Assembly (NCBI GenBank): GCA_023701435.1
Contig: JAMPXB010000011.1
Coordinates: forward strand, 46,510-110,509
DNA length: 64,000 nt
Direction: 5' to 3'
Origin: Bacteriovoracaceae bacterium
GTDB lineage: Bacteria > Bdellovibrionota > Bacteriovoracia > Bacteriovoracales > Bacteriovoracaceae
The translations under genes and the position numbers were made by a program. This document shows positions 45,145-53,264 of the stretch, one piece after another. The notes beneath the pieces were generated by a model. The model did no database searches and had not been told where the DNA came from. It was given only the letters and a program-made list of their open reading frames with translations. How positions within the stretch are numbered: position 1 is the first letter of the stretch; each line of letters starts with the position of its first letter.

Positions 45145-45534
45145 ATGAGATTAAAAATTTCTTTTAAGCATTTAGAACACACACCGGCACTCGATCAGCG
45201 TATTAAAGAAAAATCTGAAAAATTTGAGAAATATTTTCAAGGCAATACCAACGTCCAGTGGTTTTGCTGGGTCCACAATGAAGAACATTGGGCCGAGATA
45301 AAAGTTAACGGTCCTAAGTTTACTTTTTTCGCTAAGGCTTCTGCAGATAATATGTATAAGTCTCTAGATCTCGTTGTCGAAAAGATGGAACGACAAATTG
45401 AAAAACAAAAAGATGTAAAACGAAATAAGATGCACTCTCATCCTTATCAAACTCCCAAGTACATGGAGCTTGAGGGACGTATAAAAGATGAGGAAGAGCA
45501 GTATTATAAGGAATATGAAGAAAAATCCGCTTAA
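45145..45534 (+). CDS. hpf: Ribosome hibernation promoting factor HPF/RaiA (short form)
   Basis: Binds the 30S decoding region in stationary phase and inactivates ribosomes. Beta-alpha-beta core with FKHLEHTPALDQRIKEKSEK and EIKVNGPKFTFFAKA..DNMYKSLDLVVEKMERQIEKQK; 129 residues, with a charged C-terminal tail but without the dimerisation domain of the long form. It follows rpoN, its usual neighbour, and ends at a strong terminator. Confidence 0.93.
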   Translation: MRLKISFKHLEHTPALDQRIKEKSEKFEKYFQGNTNVQWFCWVHNEEHWAEIKVNGPKFTFFAKASADNMYKSLDLVVEKMERQIEKQKDVKRNKMHSHPYQTPKYMELEGRIKDEEEQYYKEYEEKSA

Positions 45535-45547
45535 ATCTTCTGCATAT

Positions 45548-45572
45548 GGGCCCGTAAGGGCCCTTTTTTTTT
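45548..45572 (+). terminator. Rho-independent terminator after hpf
   Basis: GGGCCC / GGGCCC stem with a GTAA loop, then nine T, 13 bases after the stop. Confidence 0.93.
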
Positions 45573-45613
45573 GAAACGAGTGCTTTTCTAAAGCGCTCAT
45601 ACTACAATCAGAC

Positions 45614-45690
45614 TATAATATTTCCTTGTTTGCCGGAAGCTGGTGTAACTCCAGCACTGTCCCGCAACTGTAAAGTCAGATACGTCAGAT
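45614..45690 (+). promoter_or_regulatory. Short cobalamin riboswitch with -10 promoter element
   Basis: The conserved B12 core is visible: GCCGGAAGCTGG, loop TGTAACT, CCAGCACTGTCCCGC, AACTGTAA, then AAGTCAGATAC. GCTGG / CCAGC form P5. It lacks the long peripheral arms of class I switches, so it looks like a compact type. TATAAT at 45614-45619 would start transcription near the switch. It ends just before a BtuB-like receptor gene, and the GGAGG ribosome-binding site follows, so control of receptor translation by cobalamin is likely. Confidence 0.88.
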
Positions 45691-45721
45691 AAGGATGAAG
45701 ACATTCCCGTGGAGGATAATG

Positions 45722-47506
45722 ATGTCTGTTGTTCTACTGATATGTATCTTTCTTTCATTTTCCGCTTTTTCCGAAGATCTTGAGTCCATTGAAGTTCAGA
45801 GCGGTAAGGACCTGTCTGAATTTAATTTGGGGAGTTCGGAGTCTTTAAATGAGTATGATCTGGAGAAAGAAAATTCAGCACTTCTTTCTGAATCTCTCGA
45901 TAACCTGAGTGGTGTTACTCCCAGTCATAATGGTGGACCTGGAGGACGAGTTTCTTACTTTATTCGAGGTACTGAAGCACGGCACGTTTCCTTTACCATC
46001 GATAGTTTACGCATCAATGATACCTCGAACACCGATCGTCAGTTTGATTCAGCATTTTTATCCAGTGCATTTTTGAGCAATGTGACTTTGTATAAGGGAC
46101 CGCAGGCAGTGCTATTTGGATCAGATGCCATGGGCGGCCTTTTTGATATGAAAACGCGCAAAGGAGAACATGCTCCTGAGACCCGCCTGAGTGTTAACGG
46201 TGGCAGTTTTGGAACCTATGATTCATCTTTGTCCCATGATTGGAAAGCTCAAAATCACCAGGGTACTCTCACCTGGAGCAGTATGCGTACAGACGGACTT
46301 TCCCATTTAAACAAGAAAAGATTTGATGCCACAGAAAGAGATGGTGCGGATATGACTCAGTTGACCTCATCGTCTCGTCATCGTTGGGCAGATAAGTGGC
46401 AAACAGATATTTTATTTTCATTCTTGCGGGGAAATAATGAACTCGATGGCAGAGTTAAAGACAATGACAATGATGAAAGCCGCAATGATCAATACATGGC
46501 CCAGCAAAAAACGAGTTATGAGCTAAATACCTACTCAGCGATTTCCTTACGGAACGGACTGTCCCGCCATCAGCGAAACATTAAGACTGAAGCTGTTGGT
46601 TTTGATCAGTATGAAGGTGATCTGATTCAAAATGAATTTTTATTTGATTATGAAAAAGATCGTTTTCATTTTCTTAGCGGTCTTGCCAGTGAACATGAGA
46701 CCTACCAACAACGTCAGCTAGAAAGAGCGGCAAATCTCCACTCTTTATTTATGCAAATGAAGTGGGGGAGAAATGGTCTGACCTTACAGTCGGGGCTTAG
46801 AATGGAAAACCATAGTCGCTATGGTAATTTCCAAACGGGTTCGGCGGGAATGGGTTATACCCATGGTAGTGAAACATTAACTCTTCAGTACTCGCAAGGC
46901 TTCAAAGCGCCTTCACTTTATCAACTCTACGGTCTTCCCGTTTTTGGTTTTCCTGTCGGTAATAAGGAGCTTGTTCCAGAGAGAAATCATGCCTATGAGG
47001 CGCGGTGGTTACATGCCTTGGAAGACCTTAAAACGGAAGTTGCATTATTTCAGAATCGATTGAGCAATCTTATTACATATGGCAATACTGGGTATTTAAA
47101 TCAAGGTCGATTTACCGCCCAAGGAATTGAGGCGAGTGCTGATTGGACGCTGGATAAATTCCGCTTTAAACCAACCTATATGCAGCAGGAATTTAAGGAC
47201 GAAATAACACCGGTTCTAAGACGACCACTTCGGCAGTATCGCCTAGAGTTGGCCTATTTTCCATTTGAGAGTTGGGAACTTTTCATGAGGTATAAGCACT
47301 ACGATGCCCGGAAAGATATTGATGAAAATGGATCGAGGGTGAAACTGAGCGGATTTGAGACCCTGGATTTAGGCACCCGCTTAATAAGTGGTAAAAATGA
47401 CTATGGTCTTCAGTTAATTAATATATTTGATCGAAATTACGAAGAGCTTTATGGCTATTCGGTTCTCCCTCTCTCAATATTTTTTCATTATGGACGGACT
47501 TTTTAA
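45722..47506 (+). CDS. TonB-dependent receptor, BtuB-like
   Basis: Outer membrane active transporter; the riboswitch in front makes cobalamin or a related corrinoid the likely cargo. Signal peptide (MSVVLLICIFLSFSAFS), plug domain (about 40-150; DSLRINDTSN, LYKGPQAVLFGSDAMGG, VTLYKG) and a barrel ending in Phe (FHYGRTF). The barrel contains the family FKAPSLYQLYGL..GNKELVPERNHAYEA signature. The start ATG 45719/45722 has GGAGG upstream; the earlier in-frame ATG at 45695 lies in the leader. Confidence 0.88.
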   Translation: MSVVLLICIFLSFSAFSEDLESIEVQSGKDLSEFNLGSSESLNEYDLEKENSALLSESLDNLSGVTPSHNGGPGGRVSYFIRGTEARHVSFTIDSLRINDTSNTDRQFDSAFLSSAFLSNVTLYKGPQAVLFGSDAMGGLFDMKTRKGEHAPETRLSVNGGSFGTYDSSLSHDWKAQNHQGTLTWSSMRTDGLSHLNKKRFDATERDGADMTQLTSSSRHRWADKWQTDILFSFLRGNNELDGRVKDNDNDESRNDQYMAQQKTSYELNTYSAISLRNGLSRHQRNIKTEAVGFDQYEGDLIQNEFLFDYEKDRFHFLSGLASEHETYQQRQLERAANLHSLFMQMKWGRNGLTLQSGLRMENHSRYGNFQTGSAGMGYTHGSETLTLQYSQGFKAPSLYQLYGLPVFGFPVGNKELVPERNHAYEARWLHALEDLKTEVALFQNRLSNLITYGNTGYLNQGRFTAQGIEASADWTLDKFRFKPTYMQQEFKDEITPVLRRPLRQYRLELAYFPFESWELFMRYKHYDARKDIDENGSRVKLSGFETLDLGTRLISGKNDYGLQLINIFDRNYEELYGYSVLPLSIFFHYGRTF

Positions 47507-47552
47507 CAGCAAAAACAGCGCTATTACCTGATAAAAATCAAATTATTTTTAA

Positions 47553-48612
47553 TTCGACAATTCCGATAATACTCTCACGAGGTCGGACAATGAAAAATCG
47601 AATTTTAAGTATTTTGAAAAATCCGCCGCCGCCTTAAGCGACCTCATTCAGCTCGTGGGCAATGTCAGTATACAAAGTAGCTCGCTGGAGACCACGGTTA
47701 AGTCGAGTCTATTAGAAATAGCCTCAGTTACTGGCACCTTGGCGGAAATCAAATCCAAGACCAACATCATTAACGACATCGTCTTTCAAACCAGACTTTT
47801 GTCTTTCAATGCTTCAGTTGAGGCAGCGAGGGCAGGAGAGCATGGAAAAGGCTACCAACCATACCAGAAAAAAAGTAGAAGAAGTTTCAGAGGAGCTCGA
47901 AAGAGCGACCAGCGAAGCCGTTAGGGCCATTTCGGAAGTTTCAAAAAAAGGCGTGGAGATTGAGCGCTCTTTTAAAAGTTTATCCGAGTCTTCCAAATTG
48001 ACAGAGTTTAAGGCCAATGAAATTTCTAAGGCTACTCATGAGCAGCGTCTTGGAGTGCAACAGATTTCCAAAGCACTTGAGGACCTGGAGCATTCCGCCA
48101 AAGAAATGTCTGGCATGGCAATGGCCGGCAGTCAGACGGCGGCAGAACTGGCAACCAAGCTTGATGCTATAAATCTTGAGTTTGTTCAAACAGTCACAGG
48201 TATGGGGCATTCTTTAAAAGTGCTGCATAAAGAATTTGATTTTGATTCTGCCAAAAAGGCCCATATTGACTGGAAAATGAAGCTGACAAAATATTTGGAT
48301 CAAGCTGACGGTAGTTTGAATGCAGAGCATGTCTGCAAGGACAATGCTTGTCCGCTTGGTAAATGGCTTTATGGGGACGGAATTCATTATCGTGATTTAG
48401 CAAGTGCGACTTTTGATCGTTTGAAAATGTCACATGCTGAATTTCATCAATCGGCTGGGCAAGTGATTGAGCTTATCCATGCCGGAAAGATAGATGAGGC
48501 CAAAGACCTGATGGATCACGATGGCTCCTATGGCAAAGCTTCTGATAAAACTGTGGGGCTGATAGAGGAAATGAAAATCGTCACTCAAGAGTTAAAGACT
48601 AAGGCCGCCTGA
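47553..48612 (+). pseudogene. Decayed methyl-accepting chemotaxis protein with C-terminal CZB domain
   Basis: The first part (47553-47860) is an open frame with no start codon that encodes part of an MCP signalling domain ([23 protein letters not shown]). Just after this hairpin-tip sequence about 25 residues are missing and the frame shifts; the second frame continues the coiled coil and ends with a complete CZB domain (WKMKLTKYLDQ, CKDNACPLGKWLYG, SHAEFHQSA), which binds zinc and senses hypochlorous acid or redox in other bacteria. Sensor and membrane parts are absent. The 5' truncation plus internal deletion mark a broken gene, although 47809-48612 could yield a soluble CZB fragment. Confidence 0.75.
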
Positions 48613-48613
48613 T

Positions 48614-48901
48614 TCAGTGAATGATCTTGTCTTTCTCGTCTTTAAAACAGCATGAGCCATCATGGGACTCCATCTCTTCGTCCATGCTGTCTTTATATTC
48701 TTGAAGTTGCTCTTTGGAAAGTCCAAGAGAAGTGGAAAGAGTCTCACTTAAAGTAGGGGTGATGACCTCAATATCAAGTCCCATCTCTTCCATTTCGGCA
48801 GCAAACTGCCAAGCCCTTTCAGAGTCTGTGATAGGACATTCAAATAGAACCTGCTTGGTTTGGACGTCCCGGACCAGGATTTTAGGCTTTTCTTTTTCCA
48901 T
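48614..48901 (-). CDS. Small hypothetical protein
   Basis: 95 residues from the Met at 48901 (the open frame reaches 48952). Mixed alpha/beta, acidic, with a C-terminal SCC pair (DGSCCFKDE) that could bind metal or form a disulfide. No family recognised. It lies back to back with the degenerate receiver gene and converges on the chemoreceptor remnant. Confidence 0.6.
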   Translation of the reverse strand: MEKEKPKILVRDVQTKQVLFECPITDSERAWQFAAEMEEMGLDIEVITPTLSETLSTSLGLSKEQLQEYKDSMDEEMESHDGSCCFKDEKDKIIH

Positions 48902-48950
48902 GGTCCGATGGTAGTAATCAGGGGCACTCTTTGTCAAAGGATACAAGCTC

Positions 48951-49304
48951 ATGGGTTTAATCCTATGGATTGATCAAAACACCTTCGCCACCGGTTTACT
49001 CGAGAAAGTCTTCAAAAAGAAGAACTTGGACTTTTATACCGTTTCAGCAGCCGCGGATTTCAGCTACCTGGTAGACGATTTAAGCCCAGAATTAATCGTT
49101 TTGGATGCCCTGACGGCGGTGAATGCCTTGGAAGCCTTTAAGCAGCAATATCAAGCTTCAGAAAAACTTCGTAGCTTGCCGGTTATTCTGATTGAAGAAG
49201 CTCCTGAGTTAGACTTTATGAGCAATGTCATCGGAAAATTACAGCGGCCTTTTGACCCATTTAAAATTCCCGAAAAACTACAACAGATCGTCTCTGCCAA
49301 CTAA
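48951..49304 (+). CDS. Degenerate receiver-domain protein
   Basis: A single 117-residue domain with the size and strand pattern of a response regulator receiver: LILWIDQN, then LIVLDALTAVNA (Asp51 region), PVILIEEAP and KLQRPFDPFKIPEKLQQI, which resembles the C-terminal K-P-F end. Only one acidic residue is left in the first pocket and the conserved Lys is Arg, so phosphorylation is doubtful. Could act as a protein-interaction module. Start has no clear Shine-Dalgarno. Confidence 0.6.
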   Translation: MGLILWIDQNTFATGLLEKVFKKKNLDFYTVSAAADFSYLVDDLSPELIVLDALTAVNALEAFKQQYQASEKLRSLPVILIEEAPELDFMSNVIGKLQRPFDPFKIPEKLQQIVSAN

Positions 49305-49313
49305 CAATTCTGT

Positions 49314-49343
49314 CTGACATATCGATTCATTTATTTCTATAAT
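49314..49343 (+). promoter_or_regulatory. Candidate sigma-70 promoter for a leaderless microprotein
   Basis: CTGACA (-35, one base from TTGACA) and a perfect TATAAT (-10), 18 bases apart. Seven bases after the -10 is the ATG at 49350, so the transcript would begin at or next to the start codon. Confidence 0.5.
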
Positions 49344-49349
49344 TTAGGG

Positions 49350-49445
49350 ATGAATAGAGACAAAGTTATTATTACGCTAGGGTTGTTACTAACCTTGCTC
49401 ATCTTCGGTTTGACGCTTTACTTCAGAAGCGGGGCCTTCCGTTAG
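49350..49445 (+). CDS. 31-residue single-pass membrane microprotein
   Basis: ATG to TAG frame of 31 codons, too short for ordinary gene calling. The product has a charged start (MNRDK), one continuous hydrophobic segment (about 6-24, VIITLGLLLTLLIFGLTLY) and a basic end (FRSGAFR), which is the expected N-in membrane peptide. A near-consensus promoter lies immediately upstream with no space for a leader. The last 57 bases are antisense to the 3' end of the DnaA-N-like gene. Function unknown; small holin- or toxin-like peptides have this form, but nothing proves it. Confidence 0.5.
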   Translation: MNRDKVIITLGLLLTLLIFGLTLYFRSGAFR

Positions 49446-49820
49446 CACGTCAGCAATTGTAGGCGAGTGGTGTCGTTCATATTGAGAAACAAAAAACGAC
49501 GTCAATTTCTTATCCATGACAGAGAGAAGAACATCGACTAACTCATGATAATGGGTATGAATCCATTGTGCCGAGAAATGATTGGGAACTTCTAAAATGA
49601 GTACATTGTGCGAGATAACCAGGGGCCTTACCTGTTTAAACCACTGGTGATGAACTTCCGGGCCCAAAACATCGCATAACTGTTCTGATAAAATAGACCA
49701 GGTATAAGAAGCTTTAACCACTGGATGAGCAAGGTTCAGACTTTTTTCTTTAAGTCGGGCCTGTCTCTGGGTCCAGCGAGTTTTTAAATTTTTTGGCTTA
49801 ATTACCCGGTTCTTTTTCAT
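49389..49820 (-). CDS. Stand-alone DnaA N-terminal-domain-like protein
   Basis: 143 residues. Residues about 38-102 match the N-terminal domain of the replication initiator DnaA: WSILSEQLCDVLGPEVHHQWF, KQVRPLVISHNVLILEVPN and HFSAQWIHTHYHELVDVLL, with the three spaced tryptophans. The AAA+ ATPase and DNA-binding domains are absent; instead there is a basic N-terminal tail (about 1-35) and a short acidic C-terminus. In DnaA this domain mediates self-contact and helicase loading, so the protein might modulate DnaA or DnaB. It follows hflX on the - strand after a 47-base gap. Confidence 0.72.
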   Translation of the reverse strand: MKKNRVIKPKNLKTRWTQRQARLKEKSLNLAHPVVKASYTWSILSEQLCDVLGPEVHHQWFKQVRPLVISHNVLILEVPNHFSAQWIHTHYHELVDVLLSVMDKKLTSFFVSQYERHHSPTIADVLTEGPASEVKRQTEDEQG

Positions 49821-49867
49821 GAGCCAAGAAGCTTAAGATCTCAAGCAGTTATCTGACAACTAAAATT

Positions 49868-51202
49868 TTAGAAGGAAGGACGATTTTGTTCCCACTCTTT
49901 AGCTTCAGATGGGGCCAGAATAAAATTATTGAGGCCGAGCTGTTGAAAAATAAAATCCGGAATTCTTATCCGATAAAAAATTCCTTGTTCATGAGACACG
50001 GTATTCACAATATTGGCGTTGGCCCTGACTCTGGAATGAGCTTCTCCGGCCTCATAGGGAATAAAAAGATCGTAATGCTCTTGTTTTGATAAGAAAAAAT
50101 TAATTATGAATTCTCTTAAATTTTTCATGTCCTCTTCATCGTAGGATGAAACGAGAAAAGAGTTAGGGAAGTTGCGCATGATAATCCGTGCCCGAACCGG
50201 ATCATTTAAAAGATCTTTTTTATTGAAGACGATGACTTGTTGCTTTTCTTCAATCTTAAGTTCTTTCAGGACCTCTTGAGTGACCCGCAGATGTTTTTGA
50301 TAATTTGGATCAGAGATATCGCAGACGATGATCAGAAGATCAGCTTCCATCGCTGATTCTAGTGTCGTCTTAAAGCCTTGGATCAAGGTATTGGGTAGGT
50401 TGGAGATAAATCCCACGGTATCAATCATGATCATGGGAGGTTTGGAATCAGGGTTCAAGGTCCGGAAAGTTGAGTCCAAAGTAGCGAACAGCTTATTTTC
50501 TTCCAGTACATTGACCCGGCAAAGGCGGTTCATTAAGGAAGATTTACCGGCATTGGTATAGCCAACCAAAGCGGCCGTCACGGCCTGGTTTTGTCTTTTT
50601 TTACGTTGCTGCTCACGTGATTTTTGAACTTCTTCAAGTTGCTTTTTATAAAATTCAATCCGGTCCCTGATCATTCGTCGGTCAAGTTCCAGCTGCTGCT
50701 CACCCTCACCACCAATGGCGGCACCGGCGCTACGCTGCTTGGAAAAGTGTCCCCACATGCTTGTCAAACGGGGAAGGAGGTATTTTAAGCGTGATATCTC
50801 AATCTGAATTTTTGCTTCTTTCGTTCTGGCATGGTGGGCGAAGATTTCCAGGATGACCGTATTTCGATCGACCACTTCCATTTTGGTGATCGCTTTAATA
50901 TTTCTGACCTGAGAAGCTGTTAATTCAAAATCGAAGACCAGCATCTGTGAGCCTTCTTCTCTGGCGGCATCTGCAATCTCTTGAAGCTTTCCCTCACCCA
51001 GCATGGTGGCAGGGTCAATTTGCTTTTTATTCTGAACATATTCTTCGCCATCGATGATTCCCAGGGTCCGCAAAAGTTCCCGCAATTCGCGCAGGGAATT
51101 GTTCGTTTCCAGTATCGTTGAGTGGCTTTCAAACTTGTCACATACGATGGAAACAAGTGATGCTTTTTGGCCCAGAGGGAGTTTGAAATCGTCCTGATTC
51201 AC
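49868..51202 (-). CDS. hflX: GTPase HflX
   Basis: Ribosome-associated GTPase that splits stalled 70S ribosomes. N-terminal HflX domain (about 25-195; MLVFDFELTASQVRN, HARTKEAKIQIEISRLKYLLPRL, GGEGEQQLELDRR), then the G domain: G1 GYTNAGKSSL, G3 DTVGFISNLP, G4 NKKD. 444 residues. It overlaps panC by 4 bases (ATGA), so it is the last housekeeping gene of the CoA operon transcript. Confidence 0.95.
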   Translation of the reverse strand: MNQDDFKLPLGQKASLVSIVCDKFESHSTILETNNSLRELRELLRTLGIIDGEEYVQNKKQIDPATMLGEGKLQEIADAAREEGSQMLVFDFELTASQVRNIKAITKMEVVDRNTVILEIFAHHARTKEAKIQIEISRLKYLLPRLTSMWGHFSKQRSAGAAIGGEGEQQLELDRRMIRDRIEFYKKQLEEVQKSREQQRKKRQNQAVTAALVGYTNAGKSSLMNRLCRVNVLEENKLFATLDSTFRTLNPDSKPPMIMIDTVGFISNLPNTLIQGFKTTLESAMEADLLIIVCDISDPNYQKHLRVTQEVLKELKIEEKQQVIVFNKKDLLNDPVRARIIMRNFPNSFLVSSYDEEDMKNLREFIINFFLSKQEHYDLFIPYEAGEAHSRVRANANIVNTVSHEQGIFYRIRIPDFIFQQLGLNNFILAPSEAKEWEQNRPSF

Positions 51203-52041
51203 AGAACCTCCACTTGCATATTATCCAGCAAACGAGTGTTACCCATTTGATAGACTGCAAGAATTGAAATGTTTTTTGAGTTGGTAATGTCTTCCGAAAA
51301 CGTCTCTGTGTCACGAAGAACAAGATAGTTCCAGTTTGGATCTTTTAAAGCATCACGCATATAGTCCTGGGGATTTTTACCGCTGATGATTAGTTCTTTT
51401 ATGGTACTTAGTGTCCTGTACAGTATCAGTGACGCTTCTTTTTGTTCAGCAGTCAGGTATTGATTGCGACTGGAAAGGGCCAGTCCGGTCTTTTCCCGAA
51501 TGATGGGCATCCCTTGAATTTTTATTGGCAACGCCAGGTCTTTTACCATCTGTTTTATCACATGATATTGTTGAAAATCTTTTAAACCGAAGTAAGCGCG
51601 CTGAGGCTTCACTAAATCAAATAAGCGCCAGACCACAGTTGCCACTCCATCAAAATGACCCGGACGGATTTTTCCCTCAAGAATATTGTCCAGCCCTTGA
51701 ACTGAAATGGTTTGATCCATTCCTGCAGGGAAAACTTCCTGCGCGTCCTTAGGAGCATAAACGAATACCTGTGAGTTGGGAAAATCCAGGGCAGCTTCAG
51801 TAATGAGATTTATGTCATTCTCAAGAGTCCTGGGATAACGATTGAAATCTTCATTAGGGCCAAACTGTTTTGGATTAACAAAGATAGACAGGTAAACAAC
51901 GTCATCATTTTTAAGGGCTTCTTTCAGTAGAGAGATATGGCCTTGATGCAAATTACCCATTGTAGGCACAAAACCTACAGTCGAAGATTCAGAGGATCTT
52001 CTTTGCTTAAGTTCTGCCGTCGTCGTAATGAGCGTTACCAT
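51199..52041 (-). CDS. panC: Pantothenate synthetase
   Basis: Condenses pantoate with beta-alanine, using ATP, to form pantothenate. The PTMGNLHQGHISLL motif (with HxGH-type nucleotide binding) and the SSRNQYL loop are present, with FVNPKQFGPNEDF between. 280 residues from the Met at 52041; this start overlaps the coaBC stop by 7 bases and begins the usual N-terminus. Confidence 0.95.
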   Translation of the reverse strand: MVTLITTTAELKQRRSSESSTVGFVPTMGNLHQGHISLLKEALKNDDVVYLSIFVNPKQFGPNEDFNRYPRTLENDINLITEAALDFPNSQVFVYAPKDAQEVFPAGMDQTISVQGLDNILEGKIRPGHFDGVATVVWRLFDLVKPQRAYFGLKDFQQYHVIKQMVKDLALPIKIQGMPIIREKTGLALSSRNQYLTAEQKEASLILYRTLSTIKELIISGKNPQDYMRDALKDPNWNYLVLRDTETFSEDITNSKNISILAVYQMGNTRLLDNMQVEVL

Positions 52042-53264
52042 GATTTTTGTCCTTCGAACCAAGAAACTAATTTTCGGCCTAGTTCCAATTTACTTAATTT
52101 AACCGGACTTGAAATGGAGTTCACTTCAACAAAATAATATTCACCAAAGGCTTTTTGAAAGCCCTGAACTTCCGGTTCGCCAATAAGACCATTGGAAACT
52201 TTATTTCCGATCATCAGATCAACCGGTTTACGATTCATTTTTTCCATGAATACGGCCTCGGTGGTTTCTGTCTCAGCGGCAAAGCTTACAATCTTCTGCT
52301 TCTTACGAATGGCGAGAATTTCTTTCAGAATATCTGCGGCTTGCCTGAAAGGAAGAGAAGAGCCCATGGCCTCTTTTTTTAACTTCATGGAAGCGGTATC
52401 AAATTCAATATCGGCGATGGCCCCTGTTGAGATGTAAAGATCTGAATCTGGAAAGACCTTCAGAGCAGCTTCTTTCATCAGCGCCGTGGTTGGAGTTCGT
52501 AGTAGTGTAAAATGAGGGTGGCCTTTTAGGTTTTCAACTTCATCAGTGCACTGATGTCCGGCCAGAACCGTGACATCATATCCAGCAGCGAGAAAGGCTT
52601 TCGCCACCGATATTCCCATTTTACCGCTGGAAGGATTGGTGATGTAGCGTACAGGATCAAGCGGTGAAGCGGTGGCTCCGGCGGTAATAATAATTTTTTT
52701 ATTTTTCACCTGAGTTGGATCAAAGGTTTCGATCAGATCAACAACAGAACTGACTTCAGGGAATTTTCCGGCACCAATATCTCCACATGCCAAGAGTCCT
52801 GAAACAGGATTGATAATACCAACATGAGACATCTTATCTAATTTGGCGCGATGTTCTTGAATGCGTTCATTTGCCCACATTTCCGTATTCATCGCTGGAA
52901 AAACTAAAACAGGCTTCTTTCCAAAAGCGAGAAAGACACTGGTCAGAAGATCGTTGGTGATTCCTGAGGCCAGACGGGCGAGGGTATTGGCACTGGCCGG
53001 GGCTATGGCCAATTTATCGGCCCACTTAACGAGTTCAATATGAAGGACTGTTGCGTTTGCTCTAAGATGAGCAGGTTTAAAATCATCGGTTGGAAGATAA
53101 ACCGCTTCCACTCCAAGATAACGAAACGTTTCCGGGCGTATAAATTCAAGGGCTCCAGTGGTTAAAACCACCTTCACTTTATGACCGTTTTTCACCAATT
53201 GTCGGGCCACATCGAAGCTCTTATAGCTGGCAATGGATCCGGTGATTCCTAATAGAATATTCAT
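52035..53264 (-). CDS. coaBC: Bifunctional phosphopantothenoylcysteine decarboxylase / phosphopantothenate-cysteine ligase
   Basis: Catalyses two CoA steps: joining cysteine to 4'-phosphopantothenate, then decarboxylation. CoaC half: GITGSIASYK, HIELVKWAD and PASANT, PAMNTEMW, and the ACGDIGAGK cysteine motif. CoaB half: TAGATASPLDPVRYITN and NPSSGKMG. About 409 residues from the Met at 53264, which gives a 4-base overlap with coaX. The - strand order coaX-coaBC-panC is tight. Confidence 0.95.
   Translation of the reverse strand: MNILLGITGSIASYKSFDVARQLVKNGHKVKVVLTTGALEFIRPETFRYLGVEAVYLPTDDFKPAHLRANATVLHIELVKWADKLAIAPASANTLARLASGITNDLLTSVFLAFGKKPVLVFPAMNTEMWANERIQEHRAKLDKMSHVGIINPVSGLLACGDIGAGKFPEVSSVVDLIETFDPTQVKNKKIIITAGATASPLDPVRYITNPSSGKMGISVAKAFLAAGYDVTVLAGHQCTDEVENLKGHPHFTLLRTPTTALMKEAALKVFPDSDLYISTGAIADIEFDTASMKLKKEAMGSSLPFRQAADILKEILAIRKKQKIVSFAAETETTEAVFMEKMNRKPVDLMIGNKVSNGLIGEPEVQGFQKAFGEYYFVEVNSISSPVKLSKLELGRKLVSWFEGQKSW

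Noticed and set aside
45105..45150. Sigma-54 promoter (GGCAC) before hpf
   Set aside because: GGCACG is present, but there is no GC element at the required ten-base spacing.
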